Source: Schoenoplectus triqueter (lineage: Eukaryota; Streptophyta; Magnoliopsida; Poales; Cyperaceae). Taken from it: a DNA stretch of 64,000 bases. Positions 10,860-23,799 of this stretch are shown here, one piece after another. The stretch spans positions 1 through 64,000 of the forward strand of contig CAXKVV010000163.1 of assembly GCA_964058805.1 (NCBI GenBank). The letters are read 5' to 3'. Position numbers and translations under genes: made by a program. The notes under the pieces are model-generated. The model searched no databases. It was not told the DNA's origin and saw only the letters and a program-made list of their open reading frames with translations. Within the stretch, counting starts at the first letter, position 1, and each line of letters starts with the position of its first letter.

Positions 10860-12370
10860 TAAAAATAAAACTGGAGCCACGTTACCTTTTAATTTCCTGA
10901 CGCATCACGCATGGCTCCATGGAATAAGGCGGTAGCAACCCCTTTACCTCCTCCTGTCGGTGACAATCGAAAGAAAAAAAATAATATCGAAACAGAAAAG
11001 ATAAGAATGAAATCGCAAAGAAGAACAATGAAGAGAGAGAGAGAAGCTGACAGAAGAAGAGGAGGAAGAAAATACTATTTCAATTAATTTATTTAGCAAC
11101 AGAAATAGACACAACTATTTTATTGATTATGGATTGGATTATTTGGATGGGTTACTGCAAAGTAATTACATATCTCATAACTCGAATATGATTCTAGTTC
11201 TTAGCATGAACAAAATACTTAAGACAAAACCTTTGAATTGATGATTAATTTGAATATGGGAATTAATTATGGGAATCGAATTTAAAAAGAGATGATCAAA
11301 TTAGAAATGAATAATGAAATTGGTTTGGACATTATTAATTGAAGGAGTAAACTAATTAAATAAATTGGATATGCAAGTTTAGTGTTGACTCGGACAGAGC
11401 ATTGGACCTAGAGAATTGACAAATATTTTAATTAATAGATTCTTATAAATGTTTGGAAATCCATTAAAGTGAATAATAAAAGTAGATTAATAAATATCGA
11501 TGTGATTCTAATAGGTATCGCAAGTCGTTTCAAGGAATATCGAGATGAGAATCGAATATTTATATCAGATAACTAAATTTCTCCATAACTTGTATTTGGT
11601 TATTATCTGTTCTTGTGATTGACCTATGACCTAAGTACAGATCGATGATCTGAATTATCTGAATTGTAATTGCATTTTTTTATAACTTGTATGTGAATAT
11701 TATTCATAATTGGATTTTTGACTTTACCTGAATTGTGTGGATTATTTGGATTGACCTTTGACTTGCGATATTGATTGATAACCTGAATTGTTTGAATTAA
11801 ATATTAAATAAATGTTGATAATGTAATTGGTTGAATTATGCATAGTTGTACACGTCGTAAGCTAACCCTTTCATATTCCGAAAGGGAGGGTCCACACAAC
11901 CTAAAGAGTTGTGAGTGAAAGAAGGGTATGCGGAGTCCCGCTTACCAGCGCAATTATGGGATATCCCTCACTTATTACGGTGGGCACGGTGTGTGATATT
12001 CATTTGTCTATGCATAACTGCTTAAAATATAATTGTTAAAATTATATTTGCTTAAATCATAATTGCTTTTGGTGAATAAAAATGAATTATTATTATTTGA
12101 AAGACTTTAAATGAAACTGTATTATTTATAATATTATTACAGAGAAACTGTGTCGTTAAATAACCGATTACTGAGCTTTATAGCTGACTTCGTTTTGTTT
12201 CTTTTGTCTCTTTTATTTTTCTTTTAATTAGTTGGTGACGTAGATTGTGAGCCGTCAGATAAATACGAAAGATGCCGTCTCCTGAGCCGAACGGCCCCTT
12301 GGAGATCAAGCGACTAAAAAAAATGATGACGTGTTCTCTCCTGGCCACGAGACTCCATCTTTTAAGAGGG
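10860..12370 (+). mobile_element. Possible solo LTR of a Ty3/gypsy-type retrotransposon
   Basis: A long non-coding block differs from its surroundings. A purine-rich leader-like stretch (10960-11070) is followed by many TTGGATTATT/TTGAATTG words, then a distinctive segment (about 11840-12020). There, ATTATGCATAGTTGT and CTATGCATAACTG bracket CG-richer sequence with GGGATATCCCTCACTTA. A later CTGAGCTTTATAGCTGACT followed by a long pyrimidine run resembles LTR regulatory sequence from chromovirus-type elements as I remember them. I could not fix the ends or a target duplication, and no internal coding region is present. Confidence 0.3.
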
Positions 12371-13097
12371 AATAATTTGAAATTTTTTTGTTACTAAGCT
12401 TATTCATAGGGTTTTATACCAAAAAATATAATATATAAATAATTAAAAATAGAAAATGAAAAATTATATCTTAGAGATATTATATTATCTCTTTAAATGA
12501 AAAAAAGAAAAATGACATGAGCCATTTAATTAAGATAAATGAAGAGAGAGATAAAATAAATGATAAAAAAACATGAATGATGTGTCATAGCTAAATATTT
12601 AGAAAGCTAAGCCTTCTTTTAAATATAAAATCATCATTACATTATTTTAAATTGTGATTATTACAAATCTTGGTGTAGCCTATAACATTATTTCAAAATT
12701 TTCTTTTTGTTGTTGTTTAATGGCAACGAATTTAGTTTTTTTTTTTTTTTGTTTCTTCCAACATGTTTAAATTTTTTTTATCTAACTGCAGCTCCTGCAC
12801 GTCATATATTGTTTTAATACACTTTTCTTGGATTCGGACTAGCTCCATTTGATTTTTTTTCATTCTAAAATAATTAAATTGGGACGTTTATATGTGATAT
12901 ATATTTTTTTATATAACAAACTTTATATTATAACGAAGAGATGTTAAAAATTTATCAGAAGTGATAGTACATAATGGAGAGAGCTGCACATGCACTCAAT
13001 CATTCGGTCACAGACAGTAAATTTACAAAGTTGGTAAAAATTTATTCATGCAAGTAATGAAGTATCATAATTAATGGGAGAAAGAATTAGATAGTCG
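12371..13097. other. Gene-free AT-rich stretch
   Basis: AT-rich sequence with homopolymer T runs. No exon or paired repeat was recognised. Confidence 0.5.
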
Positions 13098-13515
13098 TAG
13101 GGATGTTAATTATTGATCTGATCTGACGGATTAATTTGATCCGATATAGTTCAAAGATAAATGGGTCGGATATGAATTTAATTTTTTTGACTCGAATTGG
13201 GTCGGGTCGGGTTCGGGTCAACCCGACCCGACCCGGTTAATTCTATTTTTTGAAGTATTATTATTATTTAGTACTAATTAAAACTTCAATAAACAGTAAT
13301 TATATACTAATTAAGATTAATTATAAATATATTAATATTTTATTACTTACAATTATATAAAAATATTTAATAAATATTTAATTATTTTACACGGGTCGGT
13401 CCGGGTCGACCCTATAGGTCAAGATTTTTTTATCCGAATTTAATCAGATCAGATTCGGATCGGGAATAAAATAATGTGACCCGAACCGAACCCGAGCGAA
13501 ACCGACCCACTCCTA
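13098..13515 (-). mobile_element. hAT-like MITE, TAGGGGTGTCAA family, copy 1
   Basis: The ends read inward as TAGGGATGTTAA and TAGGAGTGGGTC. Flanks GATAGTCG (13090-13097) and GATGGTGG (13516-13523) match at 6/8. Subterminal zones are dense in GGGTCGG/CCGACCC words and the centre is AT-rich. It is the inverse of copies at 22327-22761 and 41107-41518. It lies immediately upstream of unit 1 of the triplicated block. Confidence 0.7.
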
Positions 13516-13849
13516 GATGGTGGGTAATTTTGTCAGAAAAATCTATTAAATTCCTTTTGTTCTTAACTTCTTATCCATTGCCGCTGCCTTTGGTATCCCA
13601 ATTGTAGGATTTAACAATAATTATTTTATCTATCATGGAATTATTACGTTAATTTTATGTTTTACAACACAAATATATATTGCCGATTTTCAAAACAAAA
13701 ATTAGCAAAATATAGTTAGATGTCTCAATCCATAGATCGATGCATGTTTTTATTGTTTGCTTTTATTAATCATTGTAACTTGCTTAACCACTTGGCAATT
13801 TATTGTGAGACAGTTGTGTGAATAAAAGCGAAGTACATACGTATTGTAG

Positions 13850-14212
13850 ATTTTAGTAATAATAAGTTTTATTAAATTAATATTATTAAAAATAAGAGTG
13901 AGAAACGTAAAATTTCAAATATATGAATGGCAGCGCGCCACTGCCAATGGCGTGTTTCATTATTTTTAGGAAACGCGCCACTGACAGTGGCGCATTTCGT
14001 CTAAACCCCGTGCAAGTGACTGCGCATTTTGTATATATAATAAGCAAACACGCCACTGCCAGTGGCGCGTTTCGTAAAAATAATGAAACGCGCCATTGTC
14101 CAAACACATAGTGACGCGCTTCCATTCGTATATTTAAAATTTTATGTACTCTTATTTTTAATAATATTAATTTACTAAAACTTATTATTACTAAAAACTA
14201 CAATAATGCGTA
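13850..14212. mobile_element. CG-hairpin foldback element, copy 2
   Basis: Same organisation as the copy at 8972-9334: AT-rich arms with TTATTAAATTAATATTATTA and AATAAGAGTGAGAAACGTAA, and a CpG-rich core with GCGCCACTGNCAGTGGCGC-type hairpins at about 13934, 13975 and 14048. A fourth hairpin (about 14089) is broken. It lies within unit 1 of the triplicated block and is absent from the other units. An inverted match continues slightly outside the arms (ACATACGTATTGTAG on the left, CAATAATGCGTATGT on the right), so the outer ends are not fixed. Confidence 0.7.
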
Positions 14213-14565
14213 TGTAAACGTACGCATTTTAAAACGTTGTGTGAGGGTTCTTGAGTTGGTTGGGACAATTCGGAGTGAAGCTACACTAGCCTACTACGTA
14301 CAGCTGTCGGCTGCTAAGCAAGTCATTTTCAAGCTATGAGATGTGTGATTGTGTGTTAACCAAAATTGTTGTTATAAATTTATAGTTTAAAACCTGCAAA
14401 GTTATGTGCCTACGGGCCTTTCTACCAAAATATAAAAAAAAAAGGAAAAAAAAACTTGAAGTGTATAAATTGTATAATATGGATTTGTGTGTTTACATAT
14501 ATGACAACGAAATAACTTGGACTCGTTTAACTATTTTCAACATTATGTTTGAAATTATTTTATCC

Positions 14566-15000
14566 TACTCCTATGTTACACGGGTGTGAGTATCGTATCA
14601 GATACAGTACGATGCGGTGATACGATGATTTTTAAAAATTCAGGATGCGAGTGGGCGATTAGCGCAAATTTCTAAATTGGCCACAATTACAATATACGTT
14701 GAATTTTTACCCACTTCTCTCTATGAAATTGAAATTACTGCCCATACTCACCCGTGATATCGGAGGGCCCAAGTTCGATTCACATTGGAAGCACTTAATT
14801 TCCAATGATTTTTGCCGAGTTCTCCCCAGATCTATAATGGCACAGGTGCGGATTCATTGTGGCACAGATGTACGTCTGTTTATGGTGGCGTATCAGTTCG
14901 TATTTGATACGTATCTGCACAATATCGAACGCGATTCATATCGTATATATATCCAATACTTATTTGATGGGTTAGAAGAAGTATCGGGGTCACACAACCC
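14566..15000. mobile_element. Insertion specific to unit 1
   Basis: Units 2 and 3 lack this segment, which splits sequence otherwise continuous between the TTTAACTATTTTCAAC block and the AAATTTCGATCACT block. It is flanked by ATCCTACT and ACCCTACT (7/8). The ends have a weak inverted match (GGGTGTGAGTATCG versus GGGTTGTGTGACCCCGATAC). An open frame of 109 codons (14699-15028) crosses the right border into unit sequence and shows no domain, so I do not call it a gene. Confidence 0.5.
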
Positions 15001-15241
15001 TACTTTCTTTGTTCTCTTTAGTTGGTAAATTTCGATCACTATCCACCACTTCTATTCATTTTTTACCAAAAAAATATTTTACAATGTCAATTTTCGTCAA
15101 GAAAGGAGTGATAATTACACTCATTGCGTCAATATTATATATAAATATTTTTCAAAACTATATTATCTCTAACTCAAAGTATTAAATATATATTTTTGAA
15201 AAAAAAATATTTACATTCAATACTAGTGCAAATAAAAGAAT

Positions 15242-15650
15242 TAGGCTATGGTACTACACATAGTTAATAATAAAATTTACTACGGACTCAAAAATATAAT
15301 TAAATATTTTCAAATCTTGATTTATTAGTCTCAATAAATTTTTTATATCAAAATATGATGGGATATAATTTTTTTTTCTATTTTTCAGATTTTTTAAGTA
15401 TTAGCTTTGAATTTTTCAAAATGACTTAAATAATATATTTTATTTTATTACTATTATTGAATCATCTTAAAAAAAATTAAATTAATACTTAGAAAATTCA
15501 AAAAATAGAATTTGAAAAATTAATACTTATCATATTTTGATATAAATAATTTATTGAGATCCATAAATTAAAATTTAAAAATAATTTACTTATATTTTTT
15601 TAATCTATGATAAATTTGATCATTAACTACACGTAGCACCACATAGCTAA
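15242..15650. mobile_element. Foldback MITE in unit 1
   Basis: A left arm starting GGCTATGGTACTACACATAG and a right arm ending CTACACGTAGCACCACATAGC are inverse copies over about 125 bp each, around a T-rich centre (about 409 bp in all). The outer bases TTA and TAA could be a short target duplication of the Tourist or Stowaway kind. The segment is absent from units 2 and 3. Confidence 0.65.
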
Positions 15651-16785
15651 CTCCAAATAATGATTAAATATTTATGTGAAAAGAGAATATTAGGCCCCAC
15701 TTATTAATGATTAAATATTTATTATTAAAGAAAATTAGGCAAATGAAAAGTCAGGACGATGTAGTTTGTCTAAGAGGTTAGGAGAATTAAGACTCTATAA
15801 TTATAGAGTATAATAAAAATGATTATCGTTTGTGGGATGGAAATAAGGTTCGGATATTGTTTGCACTCACATTATACACTGTTAATTTTCATTAATTATT
15901 TTTAGAAAACTTGTTTGTTGAATAGATGAAGTCACTAATTTCGATGTATCGACTATTGCAGAAAAAATAGCTTTACTATCACTTACCAGTTATCCAACTT
16001 CGGTACATATTATCATGTCTGTACCTAACAGGAGAATGATGATTTATTATGTTCCTTGAGAATTGAATGAATGGATCATAAGGTACCCATTAATGCCTAA
16101 GGGCTTTCACTAACAAAAAAAAAAAATAATAAGGTGCCCTTTATTACATATAGAGAGGTGCAATTGATTGATTGCGAAAATAAAAAGCATTCTTCATAAC
16201 ACTCACGTTTGAATGGATCGGGATGGAAATGACCATTTCTCCGAGGTTAAAACCGCTCCTTATTAAATCCGTCTTTTATAAGTGAAGAGGATCAAACTGA
16301 GTTGGAGGAATTCTGAGCCTTTATGAGCTATGACTACTTTGACATAAGAAGCTATGCCTCAATTTTATATTCAAACCAAACATGGACTTTGTTCTTATCC
16401 ATACCCACTTTTTTTGGTATCCCAATTGTAGCATTTAACAATAATTATTTTAGATTAACATCCCAAAATACACAATGCATTCGTCCCCGTCGACACATAT
16501 AGTCATGTAGATATTTAGCTAATTAGAAGATGGTTATCATGGTACAACACAAATATATATTGCCGATTTTCAAAACAAAAATTACCAAAATATAGTTTGA
16601 TGTCTCAATCCGTAGTTGCATGTGTTTATTGTTTGCTTTTTGGCAATTTATTGTGAGACAGTTCTGTGAATGGTTTAATTATACGAGTCGTACCCGTCGA
16701 AGAAAATAAAAGGTTGATATAGTTATGATTTGATATTATCTCTCAATATACAATAAAGTAGTTGTATCCGTTATAATGCATCAAA

Positions 16786-17180
16786 TAGTGTTTTCCACGT
16801 GAGACGGATTGGTACGGATCGGTTTAAACCCGTTTGGTTCAACAGATTGGTCGGATCTGATTTGGACAGGGTTTTTTTCGGAAGTTCGGCTGCATTCCGT
16901 TGTAGAATCATGGGTCATCCAGTTCAACTGATTGGGTCATTTTTTTTAATTTACTTTCAATTTTGTAAAATTTCAAAATAACTCAAATAATTCAAAATAA
17001 AATTCAAAAAATTCAAAAAGCCAAAAAATATTCAAATTATCCAATATATTTAATCATTTCAATTTTTTAAGTTTTTATAATTCAAAAAATATATAAAAAA
17101 TTTAAATAAAATGTTAAAAATTCAAATAACCATTGCGATCTGTTTTTATTGAGAGGTTTTTGTGTGGATTCCGTATATTC
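16786..17180 (+). repeat. G-rich then AT-rich repeat shared by units 2 and 3
   Basis: It begins TAGTGTTTTCCACG, runs through GGATTGG/GGATCGG words, then a run of AATTCAAAATAA-like sequence, and ends near CATTGCGATCTGTTTTTATT. The counterpart in unit 3 is at about 23205-23590. It resembles one half of the TAGTGTTT hAT-like family, but no matching right end was found. It predates the duplication of units 2 and 3. Confidence 0.45.
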
Positions 17181-19942
17181 TGTTTGTCATTTTGTTCTGT
17201 TTAAAAATGTCAGCTTGCCACCCAAAAAAGTGGCATTTTTTGTTATAAAACAAACATTAAAAAATAAATGCAAAAAATATTCATTATTCATTGAGGCAGA
17301 TTTATAATATAAAAAATATTCATTATTCATTGAGGCGGATTTATAATATAAAAAATATTCATTATTTCTCTAAACGTATAATCGTTGCAATTTTAAAATT
17401 TTGAAGTCTTGCAGGGAATAAGAACTTTAAATCGTAATGCATTTGTAGTGCAGTAATAATGTTTAGTTAGAAAATTACAAGAGAAAAATAAAAAATAATG
17501 AACTAAAATTAATATATACATGATGAACAACAATAAATATATATTTATTATATATTCAATATACATGTTTGTTATGAACAAGAATAAATATACATTTAAT
17601 ATAAAATAATGAACTAGTATAAATATACATGTTTATTATGCATTCAATAATAATTATATATGATTAACATTATAAACTAGAATATATATAATTTTTACTT
17701 ATAAATTTAAAAAATAATGAAAAAAATAGATTTTCAGAACTTCAAACATATTTTTAAGGTCTAAAATGAGTTTTTTTTTGCCCCAAAGTTACCATAATGG
17801 TGATAGTTATTAACCTTGTAGATCTTATTGTGATTTTTTTAGTGGCCGGGTAGCATGTATCGATCAGAGATTTTCATCAAAAGTTATAGTCCTTTGAAGA
17901 TGAGGTGTTCTGATTTTGATTTTATTTTCTGATCTCCTTTCTGTTCGTTCAATCAGGAGCGTCAAATGGAAGAATGTTACGAAAATTAAGCAGACAATTA
18001 AAAATAAGCTAAATTACGTATCAAATAATTAAAAATAATAAAATAACTAAATAAACCATTGAAAATAATAAAAAATAAATAGATAATTAAACAAATAATT
18101 CATGATCCCATTTGTGCAATTCTATCTTCAAATTATTTGTCAAATAGTACTAACACTCTAACATATTTACACACAATAAAATAATTAAATAAACATTTTA
18201 AAAAAGCTAAACTAAAAAACAAACTAAATAAATATTTTTTAATTTTTTTGTTTGTTTGATGTTTTTAATAAGTTTTAATAATTAAAAATAATAAAAATAA
18301 CTAAAAAACTATTAAAATAATAGGCAAACCATTAAACAGAAAATTTTTATCAAACAAAAAAAAAATCTGAGTTTGAGTTTCAAATTATGTGCCTGAGATT
18401 AAATTTAAAATTCAGTCCAAATTATTACTGTAAATCTCCAGAATACTCGTATCATTTCCCTTATTTTTTTTAATTATCATTTTTTTTTTACTTTTCTGTT
18501 TCTATTTTTCTCTTTCTACCCGTGGCCACCAAACAAATATACTAAAGTATTAAAACAAAAGTCGTACTAATTGGAGTATTGTTCGCGTATAAAACGTCTT
18601 TTATTCATAGAATTGGTCTAATCCACGAATTATGCATACATTAAAAACGAATAATTCGTAAATTAATCAATTAAATGTCAATTTATTCTCTGAGGTGTGA
18701 AAAACGAATCAAACAGGAATAATTCATAATTTTTGTTCGGTTAATTTGTGAACCAATGACTTGTCCAAATTCTCAGCAACAGAAAACCCCTTTTGAATCA
18801 CCACACAAACGTATATGTGAAGCTTAAGCATGCCATAATGTTTAAAGAACATGCCACAAAAATATCTGATTGCTGGAACAGTCTCAAAATTCATGAAAAA
18901 ACCTTATGCGGAAGTGGGATTCAAAATTAATCAAATTGATCTATTTACACTGAACTGAATGATTGTACACCCTTAACTAATTAAACTGATCGGTTTGTGC
19001 ATTCTTACCTGTGATATCAGGCCTAAACACCAGATAACTGTACCATTTTTCTTTTTTATCTACTGTGAGAGTTATATTTTATATATTAGTTTTTAAAATA
19101 CATAGTAAAATCTAAAATCCATGAAATTTAATTATATATGTAAATCCACACAGAAATCTATATATGTGTTCCCATGTCATATATATGGTATGTGATGCCT
19201 TCACGTGCATATTCGACGTCGTATTTTAAATTTTTGTGTAAGAGCCGGGCATAACCCATAAGGACTTGACCTTTGAGCTCGGCTTGGTTAGCTTGTTGAA
19301 AAGTCCGACCTGATCCTTCTCTCTTGTAAAGTCAAATTTGGTACGGGTTGTGTCAAAGCCAAGAAAAATTGAGCCCTTCTCAATTCGATTATTTTCAAAT
19401 TGAGTTTGACCCTTACTAGATCCTTATATTTTAATTATACTTAAAAATCTAAAAAATTAGAAAATATAAAAAATAACAAAAAACGACAAAATATTTTTTA
19501 TATTTTTTGTTTTAAATTTTGTTTTATTTTGTAATATGTTGTGTTATATTTAAGAAAATAAAAAAAGTAACTAAAAACTGAAAACACCCCATCCAAATTC
19601 AGCACTTATTCAACTTTTAAGATTCAGCGGATTTGATAAAGACCGGACCTATAAAGGACCGGAGTTCCCTGAGAAATTAAGCCCTTTTAATCCAATATTT
19701 TTAAGATTTTTATCAAATCCCATTCTTGAAAAATCCAACACAGTACTTAAAAGATATATAGTGAAGATTCGTGAGGTGGTTCAGACAATTATGAGTGAAG
19801 CTACTAGCCTACTGCATGCGGTTGTCAGCTGCTAAGCGAAAGCGAGTTATTTTCCAGCTATGGGAATGAGATGTGTGTCAAGTCTTAACCAAAATTGTCA
19901 TTATAAATTAGTGCTTGAAAACTTGAAAAGTAATATTCCTAC

Positions 19943-20560
19943 TAGTGTATTAAAAATGGAGCGGATTGGGTCGGGATGGGGCGGGTTTGTATGGGTCGGT
20001 GGGTTTTGCCAGGACGGGTCGGAACGGGTCAACGAGTTTTCACACGACGGATTAGGAAGGATCCAATTTGGGGGGTTTGGTCGCGACCCGTCCTAGACTC
20101 ATCGGGTTGGACGGGTCGGCGGGGTGGGGAGGGTCCAAGGGTGGGGAGGGTCGGCGGTTATTTTTCCAAAATTAAAAAATAACCCAATAAAATTTAAATA
20201 AATTCCCAAAAAAATCAAAAATAATTATTAAGAATATTAAAAATATGTAACTATATATATTTTTGACTAAAAAAATTTAATTTTCCCGTATTATTTTTAT
20301 TTTTCTCGATTTTACCGGGTATTGGGTCGGGTTTGCATGGGTTTTCCGGCTCAGGTCGGGGAAGATCGGGGGCGGGTTTGCACGGGTTGGGCGGGCCGCG
20401 TCGGGATGGGAAGGGTCCAAAATGGGTCGGATCTAGCACATTTTTTTTGCCAAGTCCGTACTAGACCCGACAATTTTAACGGGTCACGGATCTGATGGAT
20501 TGAATCACAATTCGAGTCGTGACCACGGATCAGGTCTGAACGAATTTTTTTAAAACACTA
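19943..20560 (+). mobile_element. hAT-like element, TAGTGTTT family, copy 2 (perfect TSD)
   Basis: A 618-bp element whose ends read inward as TAGTGTATTAAAAA and TAGTGTTTTAAAAA. It is flanked by a perfect 8-bp duplication ATTCCTAC (19935-19942 and 20561-20568). Units 1 and 3 carry the uninterrupted site (GTGCCTACGGG near 14407; TATTTTTGCGGGG near 31490). G-rich subterminal zones with GGGTCGG words surround an AT-rich centre. It inserted after the units were duplicated. Confidence 0.85.
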
Positions 20561-20716
20561 ATTCCTACGGTCTCTTTCTACCAAAACAAAATATATAAAA
20601 AAAGGAAAACAAACGAACTTCAAAAGTATAAATTGTATAATATGGGATTTGTGCGTTTACATATATAACAGCGAAACAACTTAGACTCGTTTAACTATTT
20701 TTAATATTCTGTTTTT

Positions 20717-20945
20717 CAAACAGAACGTACAAACATTGAATATTTTATTATTATTTTTAGAGTTGATTTTCAAAAATTAAAAAGAGTGACATAGAAAACT
20801 CAAATCATCCTAAATTTTTGTACCCCACAAGATTTCAATATGAAAAATTTAATGAGAGTGAAAAATCAAAAGTTAGAGATCATTTGATATATTTTTTGAA
20901 CTAAACTCACAGAGGTCTTGGTCTTCCGTGAGCTTAAGTTCATTG
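20717..20945. mobile_element. Partial foldback MITE (TCAAATGATCTC family)
   Basis: This is one arm plus centre of the family seen whole at 43555-43866. Shared words include ATATTTTATTATTATTTTTA, CTAAATTTTTGTACCC and GATTTCAATATGAAA. It interrupts unit 2 relative to units 1 and 3. The left arm is missing. Confidence 0.55.
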
Positions 20946-21469
20946 TAGATTATATATATATAATATTTTTCTAAAATATATTATCTCTAAGACTCTAACT
21001 CAAATTATTAAACTTATATTTCAAAAAAAAATATTTACATCTAATATTCACGCAAATAAAATGTTTAGAATTTGACATGTAAGAGAGAATCAACAAAGAA
21101 GATATGAACACGTATCAATTAAGAGGATCTGAATCTGTTGTGATTCTTATGGATAACACAGTCTTGTTATCCTGATCTGACATCAAATGGTTCGGATTGA
21201 TTTTTTCTCTCTCTCCAAGCTCTCTCTTCGGTCTCTTTCTTCAAACCGATCAGGATCGTGCATTTTGAATCCAACGATCTCGATTGGAATAACATGTATC
21301 TGTTATTCGAAATTCGAATAACAACAGATCGAAGGCCAATTAACATTTTTCTCTTTAATGAATTAAGTGTGGCCCACCGATATGCTGGGACTTGGGGAGA
21401 TCATTAACATTTTTTAGCAGGTGGACGTTGCATTGCATGCATATCGAAACATTCATTCATTATTATCAG

Positions 21470-22036
21470 CCTCCAGTAAGCTAAAATATGGCAGTACGAG
21501 CCTATCAGTCTCTCATCAATCATCTCAGAATTATAGACTCATATTAAATAGGTAAGTTTCTTATGGAAATTTGGCGATAGATCATCAACAATAGGGATCG
21601 ACACAGAGCTAGCTAGAGTTTGAGTGAAAATAACAAAGGAAATAATTTAGGTACAAGGTAAGGGAACAGTCATGCAACAATGGAAGAGAGGGAGATGGGA
21701 GAGAAGAGAGGAATTGAGACAGACGTGCAAGGCAAGCTGAGAGAAAGAGGGAAATGAGCGGAAGATGGATGAAACTAGGGTTTTTACCGCTTCCTTCTTT
21801 TTCTCTGTCAGAAAATACCTTGCTATTAAAATTATTTCAAAACCATAGAATTCTAAACGGAACGGAAATAAATGATGACGAAACAAGTTATTCCGTCTAC
21901 CATTTTGTTAAGACAACGAAATATTCAGCCATTTTGTTTTCATTTTGTTTTAAAAATGATATTACTGGATGTTTCATTAACCGTTCCGTTCCAACGAAAT
22001 CGTTAAACAATTAACGGATCTACCGTTAACAGCCCT
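21470..22036. other. Unit 2-specific segment, origin unclear
   Basis: Between the GGTGGACGTTGCATTGCAT block and the GTGCACAACCAATCTG block, unit 2 carries sequence not seen in unit 3. It ends in AACAATTAACGGATC and CCGTTAACAGCCCTAGG, similar to the terminal word of the element at 55766-56108. It may be an insertion replacing unit sequence. A 79-codon minus-strand frame (21647-21886) and an 86-codon plus-strand frame (21754-22014) overlap here without domains. Confidence 0.35.
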
Positions 22037-22326
22037 AGGTGCAGTGCACAACCAATCTGCTCAGACTTCAGAACAGTACGTTGCACAGCAATACAGCATC
22101 AAAGATTCATTGCGAAAAGAAAAAAAAAAAATCTTTCTTCATTTAACCCGTGTTTGAACGGATCATTTTGGAAAGTACTATTTCTCTAAAGTTAGATTGG
22201 ATCCTTATCAAATTTGATCTTATAAGTAAAAAAGACCATGCATTGTTGGAAAGAAATCGGATATTCAAATAGACCAACCGATTTGAATTTAAAGATTCAG
22301 TCTTTATAAACTATGTCTACTTGACA

Positions 22327-22761
22327 TATGGATGTCAATGGATTGGATCAGGTCACATTATTTTATTATTTTTTTGATTCGATCTGAACCCGACCCGATT
22401 AAATTCAAGTCAAAAATTTTAATCCATACCTAACCTGATGGGTCACGGGTCGATCCGATCCGATCCATGTAAAATAATTAAATATTTATTAATTACTTTT
22501 ATATAATTTTAAGTAATAAAATATTGATTAATTTATAATTAATTTTAATTAGTGTATATTTAAGCTTTCATTAGTACTAAATCATAAAATTACTTTAAAA
22601 AATATAATTAATCTGGTCGGGTCGGGTTGATCCGAACCCGACCCGATCCGATTCGGATCAAAAAAATTAAACTCATACCTGACCCATTTATTTTCATATC
22701 ATATCAGGCAGGATCAAATTCAGATCATATCTGTTGGATCAGATCAATAATTGACATCCTA
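22327..22761 (+). mobile_element. hAT-like MITE, TAGGGGTGTCAA family, copy 2
   Basis: The ends read inward as TATGGATGTCAATG and TAGGATGTCAATT. The flanks ACTTGACA and ACTTAGACA differ by one base. The corresponding empty site in unit 1 reads ACTTTGACATAAGAAGC (about 16331), so this insertion is confirmed by the sister copy. Subterminal CCGATCCGA/GGTCGGGT clusters surround an AT-rich centre. Confidence 0.8.
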
Positions 22762-23799
22762 ACTTAGACATAAAAAATTATACCTCAATTTTATATTCAA
22801 ACTGAACATGGCTTTGTTTTCATCCATAGCCACTACTTTTGGTATCCCAATTGTAGCATTTAACAATAATTATTTTAGGTTTTTAACAATAATTATTTTA
22901 GATTAACATCCCCAAAATAGACAATGCATTCGTCCCCGTCGACACATATAGTCATGTAGATATTTAGCTAATTAGAAGATGGTTATCATGGAACAACACA
23001 AAATATAGTTATATGTCTCAATCCGTAGGTGCATCTGTTTATTGTATTTTTTTTTGGCAATTTATTGTAGACAGTTGTGTGAATGGTTCAATTGTACGCG
23101 TCGTACTCGTCCAAGAAAATAAAAGGTTGCTATAGTTATGAACTTATGATTTCATATTATTTCTCTTAAACAGAATAAAATAGTTGTATCCGTTATAACA
23201 TGTGATTCAATGGGTGGGACGGTCTATGAGTTGGACGGTTCAATGGATTAACCGGATCGGATTTGGATGGGTTGTTTTGGAGAAGACCGGTCGCAATCCA
23301 TCATGAGATCATTGGTTAGCCGGTCTAACGGGTTGGATCGGTTAAGTGGGCTAGGTCAGTTTTTTTTTTTTTTGTAAAACTTCAAAATAACTAAAATAAT
23401 TCAAAATAAATTCCAAAAAAAAATAAAAAGCCGAAAAAATGTTCAAATTATCCAAAATGTTTAATCATTTTTATTTTTTTAAGTTTTTTACAATCCAAAA
23501 TTTTTTAAATTTTAAATAATATTTAAAAATAACCATTGCGGTCTGTTCTTTATTGAGAGGTTTTGATTCGGTATATTTTGTTTAAAAAGACCAACTTGCC
23601 ACCAAGAAAAGTGGCATTATTTTGTTATAAAACAATCATTAAAAAATCAATGTAAAAAATATTCATTATTCATAGGGACAGATTTATAATCTAAAAAATA
23701 TTCATTATTTTTCTATATGTATAATCATTGCAATTTTAAAAATGTAAGTCTTGAATGAGAAGTGCAATTTTAAAAACTTTAAACTGTAATGTATTTGTA

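Larger units (their letters stand above)
13540..16375 (+). repeat. Triplicated block, unit 1
   Basis: First of three direct copies of a non-coding unit. Landmarks shared with the others: TTGGTATCCCAATTGTA (13589), GAGATGTGTG followed by TTGTTATAAATT (about 14337), and the CATGTCTGTACCTAACA segment (about 16015), which is also found in unit 3 at about 36600. Relative to units 2 and 3 it lacks the roughly 3-kb block that unit 2 has at about 16690-19760. Three insertions are its own: the CG-hairpin element, the 14566-15000 element and the foldback at 15242-15650. Confidence 0.8.
16376..22800 (+). repeat. Triplicated block, unit 2
   Basis: Second direct copy, about 6.4 kb. Landmarks: TTGGTATCCCAATTGTA (16414), GTCGTACTAATTGGAGTATT (about 18560, matching unit 3 at about 27500), GAATGAGATGTGTG (19864) and GTTGCACAGCAATA (about 22080). 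A 71-bp stretch (16472-16542) is identical to 22921-22991 in unit 3. It carries the TAGTGTTT element at 19943-20560, half a foldback at 20717-20945 and the GTGTCAA MITE at 22327-22761, each missing from at least one sister unit. No coding gene is visible. Confidence 0.8.

Noticed and set aside
14760..14800. tRNA B-box-like word (AAGTTCGATTC)
   Set aside because: No A-box, no cloverleaf pairing and no correct spacing.
14699..15028. 109-codon open frame as a gene
   Set aside because: It crosses the border between a unit-1-specific insertion and the repeated unit, and shows no domain.
19860..20439. Gly/Arg-rich and Pro-rich frames as proteins
   Set aside because: They are translations of the GGGTCGG/GGGTTG subterminal repeats of the hAT-like element at 19943-20560.
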